This document shows positions 56,918 through 64,000 of a DNA stretch of 64,000 bases, in pieces. The stretch spans positions 4,627,331-4,691,330 of the forward strand of contig NW_024037374.1 of the NCBI RefSeq assembly GCF_015832195.1, read 5' to 3'. The position numbers and the translations under genes were made by a program. Source of the stretch: Motacilla alba alba (taxonomy: Eukaryota > Chordata > Aves > Passeriformes > Motacillidae). The first letter of the stretch is position 1; each line of letters opens with the position of its first letter. The notes below the pieces were generated by a model. The model made no database searches, was not told where the DNA came from, and was given only the letters and a program-made list of their open reading frames with translations.

Positions 56918-57093
56918 GGCATTGTCCTTGCTGCCCCTCACATCCCCTGCCCCACAAAGAGCCCCGAGCCACCCGTGAGGGACAGGCCCTGCTGGCCCAG
57001 GCTGGGCTCAGGGCTTGGCCTTTCTGCTTCCTGCAGCCAAGCCAGGCCCTGCTCAGCATTGCAGCTCCCTGCTCACAGCCTTGGGCTCTGTTA
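56918..57093 (-). repeat. Inverted perfect copy of 49202-49379
   Basis: Abuts satellite on the left and the TGTTATAAATAAC element on the right, with abrupt edges. Confidence 0.9.
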
Positions 57094-58280
57094 TAAATAA
57101 CAAATATAGTTATTGAATTTCACAATTATAACTTGTTTTGCAAGTTATTATTAATCACAAAAACCCTGATATAGTACAATTTGTAATTACTGCTTTTGAT
57201 TTAGTATAATCTATCAGTTTATGTATGCACCATATAGCTTTTATAAATAGTAGTGTAATATATACTATTTTCGACTGTAGCATAATAGAGACTGTGAAAT
57301 GTTGAAATAGTTTTTCATGTAACTAACTCAGAAAATGGTGTAAAACAATTAGGTGATTTCTCACATTTGGGGACTGTATTATATGAAAGACAAGATAATA
57401 GAAACAGAAACCAGAGCAGCTGTCGTGGTTTGAAAAGACAGGCATCCACCAAGGAAGGCAGAAGCCCTTCCTTGAAATGGAAAATGTAAACCCCCTCCCT
57501 CTGAATTATTATAATTTTGAAATTAAAAGACTCTCTGGCAAAGATGTAGGAATAGGAATAACAGTTCTTTACTAGAAAAGGAAAGGAAAATTTTAGGAAA
57601 ACTAAAAATACAAATGCAATAGTTCAAACAAAATACCCCCATTGACAGAGTCAACACTCTGCGGGTCAGGGTGTTGGCAGCAGTCCCATTAAATGGTGGC
57701 TGCAGTCCTCCTGCAGTGACTGGTGTGGCTCTGTTTAAGCAGTGATTCTGTAGAAGGGTGGGGTTTTTCTCTAAAGGTCCAGTGGTGGTGTAGATGGGCC
57801 TGGTCTTCCTCTGGGCATCCAGCAGAGAAGAAAGCTGCTTCTCTTGGAATCCAGTGGGGAAAAGCTGCTCTGGTGCTCCAAAACTCAGATTATATTCAGG
57901 TAGGAATGCTTGGCTCCTCCCTCTGGGCAGAGGATCTCACAATGAGATGCTGTAATTTTTATCAGTCATGCAGTGAGACTCAATGGCCCATTAAGTGAAG
58001 ATATCTGCCCCGAGGGAGGATTGGTTGTGGAAGAGATAAAACAAACTGCCCCATTAACAGAAGATAACCTCTAAGAGATGGGAAATAGAATCCACACATC
58101 TTAAACCCAGGACAGCACCAAAAAAAAAGAGAAGAATTTATTAACCCTTGTTATCAGAGGGTGAAAATACAACAGGATGGAACCACAAGGAGAAATAAAA
58201 TGTATTAGTTTAATCTACAAGATAGCATGAAGACAAGTCAAAGGTTAAAACCAAGCAAAAGAATGCCTTAACTTCTAAAT
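57090..58280 (+). mobile_element. LTR-like element C, copy 1 (interrupted)
   Basis: Starts TGTTATAAATAAC. Matches 61712-62975 outside the two nested insertions, up to about AAAACCAAGNAAAAGAA, after which the copies diverge. May be a 5' LTR or a duplicated U3 region. Confidence 0.65.
57421..58114 (+). mobile_element. Nested LTR (694 bp), family B
   Basis: TGTCGTGGTTTGA to AGGACA inserted in copy 1 of element C. The flanks GCAGC/GCACC form a near-perfect 5-bp duplication. The uninterrupted site is seen at about 62840 in copy 2. Shares its first 12 bases with family A. Confidence 0.8.
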
Positions 58281-61200
58281 TCTCTTGTTAAACAAGTTAA
58301 AAAGAAATTTATATAATCACTAAAGTAAGTTGTCTTTTCTTGATATAGTCTGTTCTCACTCTTTCCCTTACTGTCTCTTCTCTTCGGAGCTGGTAGTACT
58401 CTTAAAGAAACAAAGTTCATGCTTCATTTAAAATTTCATTTAAAAAAAAAGGAAAATAAATAAATTATGTGAAATCCATAAATTTGTGAAAACTATAAAA
58501 GTGATACTATTTTATTTGTCTTAAGCATTAGCCATGTTTAGTATTCTGTACCAAGAAATAAGTTTGTTATAATCTTGCCTAACATCAGTTTATTTTTTTA
58601 AACTTTTTGCTTTCTTCATACACATTAAAAAAATACCCTGGAAACTTTGTAAAGTTACCTAAAATAATCATCAGTCTAACAAAATGCTTTTTTTTTTTCC
58701 TGAAAAACTAGTTTTTTCCTTTCCTAGATGCCCATTATGGGGCATTAAAAAGGAAAATTTATAGCCATAAGCATAAATTTATATTTTCAGCTTACTAACG
58801 CATAACATTCTTTTATTACATTACTTAAATAACACTTTTGCTGTAACCAATGAGAAAATATCTAAAGCATTATGCTGTAAGCTGTTTTCAACTGAAAAAT
58901 TCTACATCATTACTACCACTTTGCTTTTAGGTGAAAACAATTATTTACTGTTTTTTCTCCCATGGTTTTCTTTCCCCTTGACATACATTATTGTGCATTC
59001 GTTCCAAATTAAACCAAATAAATCAAAACTACTACAATCAGTTTTTAAACTACATAATTTGTCAGTTTGCGATTTGCAACTTTGTTAAACACTAAGTGCT
59101 CTCAAGGTGTAAAGAGTAAAACCTTAGAAAATATTTTATAAGGAGCACTCCTCAAGAGAGACTACTCCAGTATTTATAACTTTGATTTTGTTTAATTTAG
59201 TAGAAGAAACACCTTCCCAGAGAGAGGAGTGAGACTTTTAAGAATTAGCATACACAGAGCACGCCTGGAGATGATCTTGCCAACCTTTAAAGTAATATAA
59301 AATACAATATACAAGCTCTACTTTCTTTGTTAAATAAATTTAGTACCAGGTCATTTTCTACAAAGATAATCTGGGCACAAGGGTAGTTGTTGTAGCATTC
59401 AAGTCATTATTACTTAGTTCTGTACCCTGCTTGCAGGGAAAGAGGTCAAAAAAACAACTGTGGGCGAGATCCTTACCTGCTGCCAAACTTGATTATCATG
59501 CCCAAGGAAAGCTTTAAAATACAAATAAAATTAAAATTAAAAAAAAAAAAAAAGGCAAAAAACCCGACCAAACTTTGTAGGGAACTGTAACAACTTGTTA
59601 CACTTGAGCATGCTCTTTGCCCAGAGGTTTTTTTTCTGTTGGGAATTCCAAACATCCCTGTGCTGAAGATGGGGAGAGCAAATTTGGGAGCCTGAAGACT
59701 GCATGCAACAGATTTGCACCCAGATGTAATAACTATTTCTTCACTTTAAGCTTTGTCACATTGTGGAAACTGTGAGAAGTTTTTGTTTTCTTTTGATATT
59801 GGTCTATAGTGGGCCGAGTTTCATTTTTTGTGTATATAACACCCTACCAACAAATGAGATAGAACGATGTAAAAACAAATGAAACTTTTGGATTGTTGTC
59901 GTAGTAGTTTGCATTGTCAAATTTGTTAACACTTGTAATTTGTTTATATTTGCATTCTAAAAAAATCAAGTATTGATTAAAACATTTTATATATAATTGG
60001 GTTGAAGTCTTTTTGCCAAACTTGCTTCATCTTCTTGCAAAAGAAAATATGATATGGCAAAAAGTCTTATGAACATACAATTTGTTTTGATGATTTTATT
60101 TTGAAAGTTAGTGCAGAAGTTTATACATGTAAGAAATCATACATGTATTGACTTTCCCAATTTTACCTTAAAAATTTTTTTATAATTTGGCTAAATTTCT
60201 TTAAAAAGTTGTTAATTGGTGAGCTAAAGAATCCTAACAAAGTGTAAGTAAAATAGAAAACCATCTTCTACCAACTCTCAAAGCCTCCTGAACATCTTTA
60301 ATGTACTGTAAAACTTCCTATGTTCTAGGGGGACATTTCAATTTTACCTCACTTCTTTTAGTTATACTAATCTGTGTAGTAACCCTAGCACCCTCTACTC
60401 CACGAAGGTTGCAGAGTGTAAGAAGTCAAAAGAGCAAGAGAATTTCTTAAAGTAATACAACTGAATTTAAAGAAGAAGAAATTAATTTTTTTTTCACCCA
60501 CAAAGCTGCAGTTTCTGTTTTGTGTCAAAAATTAAAATTGCTACAGTGTCATCTATTCCCTAAAAAAACAGAACATAGCCTTAATGTAGAAATATGTTTG
60601 ATGAATTTTTTGCAATTATATGTGAATACAGTCAACCTATTTTGCAACCTTTGAAATACATAAGCACACATCTTCAACAAATTTATTCACATTTGTTCCA
60701 AGGTGCAATTATATTACAAGAGCTGAAGATCCCTTTAACTAATAACCATTAGATTAATGACTACAATTGAATTTATACTTTTAATAATTAAAATAACTAT
60801 TATATTACTTGCATTATTACTTCTTCTATCTTTTCTCTTACTAACCACTCTCACGTATCACCCACGGTGGACAACCCACAAGATGAAGAAAAATCAGAAG
60901 AAAAGTCATTACAATGTTTAAGTCATGGGTAAATTGTCAAAGACTGAAATATAATAGGTTATGACTTAAACATTTTCATGAAGACTTTTCTAAGAGAACT
61001 GTGTTACAAAAGCTGCAGAGAAGACCATCGCACCCTGAGTAGAGCTCTAAGAGGCCCCACATCATTCACTGATGAAGATAAGAGAAAGGAACTACTCAGA
61101 GCTGGGGACACTCACAAAGCACAGGCCTCACACCTTCAGAGCAGAAACCACAGCCACGAGGCTATCAGCTGCCAGGCTCACGCAGACCCTCACACCAAGA

Positions 61201-61690
61201 GGTGGAGGTGGGGAAGAGAAAGCAGCTTTGAGTGTGTGTTAAAAGAAAGCCTCTGATCAGAGTCGCAGTGAGCGTCTATCCTCCACCGCAAGAAAGCCCA
61301 GCTGAAAAATCCCTTCACCCAGAGAAAAAAAGAAAGACTCATCCACAGCAGAAGGCATGTCGTAACCCATCAAAAGCTTCCCCCAGAAGAGTCCCCAGAC
61401 TCTGCACCAGAGCACTGCAGCATAGTGCAACAGATCCACGGTGCTGCAAGGGAAAATGTTGGACTGACCCCCCTACAGAGGAGACATGCGAGCATTCCTG
61501 CTTAGAAGCAAATAAAAAAAAAACATCCTTAGAACCCTCAGAAGGGTGATATGCTTCCACCTAAGCCCTGCCACTCTCTCTGTCCCTCACCCCCACACAT
61601 ACTTCCTTTTTCTATTTTATTCTCCTTTCTTTCCTTTTTTTTCTTTCTCTGTATTTAATACAGAAAGTTTAAGATCAAGCCAAATAAAAT
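58281..61690. other. AT-rich region, possible ERV interior
   Basis: Bounded by the two element-C copies. No gag, pol or env motif was found. Short frames near 60978-61549 have no recognisable domain. Confidence 0.4.
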
Positions 61691-61711
61691 AAGAAAAAAA
61701 AAGGGGGAAAA
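61690..61711 (+). promoter_or_regulatory. Polypurine tract
   Basis: AAGAAAAAAAAAGGGGGAAAA-type run directly before TGTTATAAATAAC, as expected upstream of a 3' LTR. Confidence 0.65.
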
Positions 61712-63185
61712 TTGTTATAAATAACAAATATATTATTTGCTTTAGCATTTATGTATTAACTTTTGTTGTGGAAGTTATTGATCATAAAAATTCTGATATA
61801 GTACAATTTGTAATTACTGCTTTTGATATAGTTTAATCTGTCCGTTTATATATACACCATATAGGTTTTATAAATAGTGTGTAATATATACTACTTTAGA
61901 CAATAGCATTGTGATAAATAGGTGTGATTCCTGCTGACAAAATTGAAACAGTAGTCAATATTGATACAGTAATTGTTATTTGGAGATAACAAAATGGTTA
62001 AAAAGGGAAATGCGAGGAAGAAGGGAGGGGAGGGGTCCACTTCCCCCCTTTCTCCTGCAGATGTTCAGGGCAGGAAGAAGCAAGAGATAACTATTACTAA
62101 ATTTATCTGAAAGAGAGGGAAAACTTGGGTGGAAATCAGGAACTTGTTAATTTTATGAGATTTATTGCTTTAATGTAAGAACATGGCATTGGCTCATATA
62201 ATGCTAGTTTTGGCTCACATTATACCCGCTTGGTGCGCATGTGTAATCCAAGGGTGAAATAAAGGACACCTGAGGAAGAGGAGAAGCCTTCCTCAGACGA
62301 CCACCAAAGAGTGGTGCAACCCCCTAAAATGAATGGTGGCGCATGCGTGATGAAGATGATGATGAGGGTAGGGATACAAATGCGACAAATCGAAAATGGG
62401 AGGAGATGGTGATGGCACACAGCATAAAAAGGGGAATTGTAACTTGATGACCGTGTACATGAGGTGGCAGGGGTCCCAAAGCCCATGCACTCCGTACCCC
62501 ACGGTAATTTTCTTGCTTATGCATTATTATCAGAACCAGATTATTTCTCATTTTAACCAAATTATATTGCCAATATTTTGAGTGTATTCAATTTTATATA
62601 TTCTAAACTACTTCATTAAAATTGCTGCTAATTTTATTCTGTTTGGTTTTTTTATTTGTGATTGGATAGCTGGGCAAACATAACTGCATAATAGAGACTG
62701 TGAAATGTTGAAATAATTTTTCATGTAACTAACTCAGAAAAAGGTGTAAAATAATTAGGTCATTACCCACGTTGGGGGACTATTTTATCTGAAAGACAAG
62801 CAGACTATTTTATCTGAAAGATAGCAGAAAAAGTAACCAGAGCACCGAAAAAAAGAGAATAATTTATTAACCCTCATTATCAGAACAGGATGGAACCACA
62901 AGGAGAAATAAAATATATTAGTTTAATCTACAAGATAGCATGAAGACAAGTCAAAGGTTAAAACCAAGTAAAAGAACATCTCAACTCAAAAGAATGTTTG
63001 AATATGTATAAACTCTTATGAATATGCCTGTACCCCCTGTAATGTAACATATACAGAGAACAGGGTTTAGGTTAAAGGCGTGCTTTTGGCAGATAGCCAA
63101 GCACCCCAGGACTGGATGCTATCCCTTTTATCCCTTAATAGGCTTTTATAAAAATTTTAAATAGTGAGACGTGTTTCTCACACAG
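61712..63185 (+). mobile_element. LTR-like element C, copy 2 (3' LTR, interrupted)
   Basis: Preceded by a polypurine tract. Ends at GTGTTTCTCACACA (about 63185) after an R/U5-like region. Carries a 776-bp nested insertion. Confidence 0.65.
61910..62685 (+). mobile_element. Nested insertion (776 bp) in element C copy 2
   Basis: Flanked by GCAT on both sides (61906-61909 and 62686-62689). Copy 1 has the uninterrupted TAGCATAATAGAG at about 57278. Starts TGTGATAAATAGG; contains AATAAAGG near 62259. The right end is not canonical. Confidence 0.65.
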
Positions 63186-63277
63186 CCCTCGTGAGCAAAC
63201 CTCACCCTAAATATGGTTTGGATTTGATATTTCTGAGCCCTAATCCTCTCTAAATTAATTTTTGTCAGATCCCTAAA

Positions 63278-64000
63278 AAGGTGTTTCAGACATCAAAATA
63301 TCCTTAAATTGCTGTTTCTAAATTCAAAATATCCTTAAACTGCTTTTTTGAGATTCCAAGCAACCTATTTTTTTTCCCCGAGCCAAAAACCCCCCAAAAT
63401 CATTGTTTTGGAGCCCCAAAGCCGCCAAAACTGCTCTTTCTCGCTTCCAAAGCTCCTGAAATCACCGTTATGGCCCCGAAGCTGCTGAAATAGATTAGAT
63501 TTCTAAGCCATGGAGTTCCCAAAATCAGTGTTCCAGAGCCCTGACGCCCCTAACTCAATGAGCCCTGTGTCCTGTTTGCCATCAGCCGGGGGGGCTCACT
63601 CCCAGCGCTCCCGGCGCCCTCCCGGGGCATTCCCGGCGCCCCCGGGAGGCTCCAGGAGCAGGGAGGGGCCGCTGGCTGCGCCCATTTCCCACCCCCAGCC
63701 AAGGAGCCGCCCCCCGATCGGAGCATTTTCACTTTCCGTTTCCAGGCTGAAAATGGATTTCCGAGAAATCGGTGCAAAACCGAGAAAGGAGCTGCGGGGG
63801 GAGGGAGGAGCCGCGGGGGCGGGCAGGGTGGGAAATACCCGGGATGAGGAGCCCCCGGTGCTCACAGCCCAGCGCGGAGCTGCTTCTTGCCAGCCGTGTC
63901 CCAGGTAAGCGCCAGCCCCGTGCTCCCGTGTTTCCCCGGCGTTTGCTCCTTCTGCTCCCCAAATTGATGTTTCTCAGCCCAAAAGCTCCCGAAACGCTGC
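63278..64000. repeat. Arm 2 of the second inverted repeat (cut by window edge)
   Basis: Reverse complement of 46383-47130. Confidence 0.9.
63560..63904 (+). promoter_or_regulatory. Inverted copy of the interferon-response promoter block
   Basis: The motif is at 63725-63742 (minus orientation), with the first-exon donor CCCAG followed by GTAAGCG at 63905. Would drive transcription rightwards, out of the window. Confidence 0.5.

Noticed and set aside
63510..63908. 133-codon ORF across the right promoter block
   Set aside because: Its stop is created by the intron donor GTAA and the reverse frame is equally open; more likely a non-coding first exon.

Overview
This is a vertebrate nuclear window, most likely from a songbird (passerine). 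The evidence is a CR1 LINE with its typical 3' end, several avian-type endogenous retroviruses (ERVs) and solo LTRs, a multi-exon maestro HEAT-like (MROH) gene and PIM-like kinase copies of the kind expanded in birds, and GT-AG introns throughout. There are no bacterial operons, tRNA or rRNA genes, or CRISPR arrays. The bird assignment is inference; the families are read directly from translations and repeat structure.

Layout. 1-2367: a minus-strand ERV start (gag running off the left edge, 5' leader, Lys-type primer-binding site, LTR). 3670-4978: a 1.3-kb LTR element. 5590-5810: a CR1 scrap. 7355-13433: an intact MROH-like gene with a 65-bp minisatellite and pentanucleotide arrays near its start. 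13434-20512: a 7-kb spacer with two tandem PIM-kinase-like copies (both decayed) and LTRs. 20513-25979: an inverted, near-identical copy of the MROH arm with two frameshifts, ending in a 1000-N assembly gap inside a pentanucleotide repeat.

26980-27460: a satellite of about 43 bp. 27549-29640: a minus-strand decayed retroviral env with LTR. 29832-32961: a plus-strand decayed retroviral pol (protease, reverse transcriptase, RNase H, integrase). 33911-39750: tandem 1.28-kb units, each carrying a coiled-coil exon on the minus strand, with two LTRs inserted at datable sites. 40830-41950: further candidate minus-strand exons. 46383-47130: a GC-rich, promoter-like block with an interferon-response (IRF/ISRE-type) motif, inside a minisatellite of about 36 bp; an inverted copy lies at the right edge (63278-64000). 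47262-48030: an integrase fragment, then a CpG-rich segment with four ZNF143/Ronin-type motifs. 50130-51598: CR1. 53240-54800: a 190-bp satellite array. 54835-56915: the 43-bp satellite again, split by a solo LTR. 57090-63185: an AT-rich block with two related LTR-like copies, each carrying a different nested insertion.

The clearest working gene is the left MROH copy: 15 exons whose splice phases all agree. The most unusual item is the ERV gag at the left edge. Its reading frame has no stop for 520 codons and starts 183 codons upstream of the expected myristoylated Gag start, adding several hydrophobic segments. The second most unusual is the 5.5-kb-arm palindrome holding decayed kinases in its loop.
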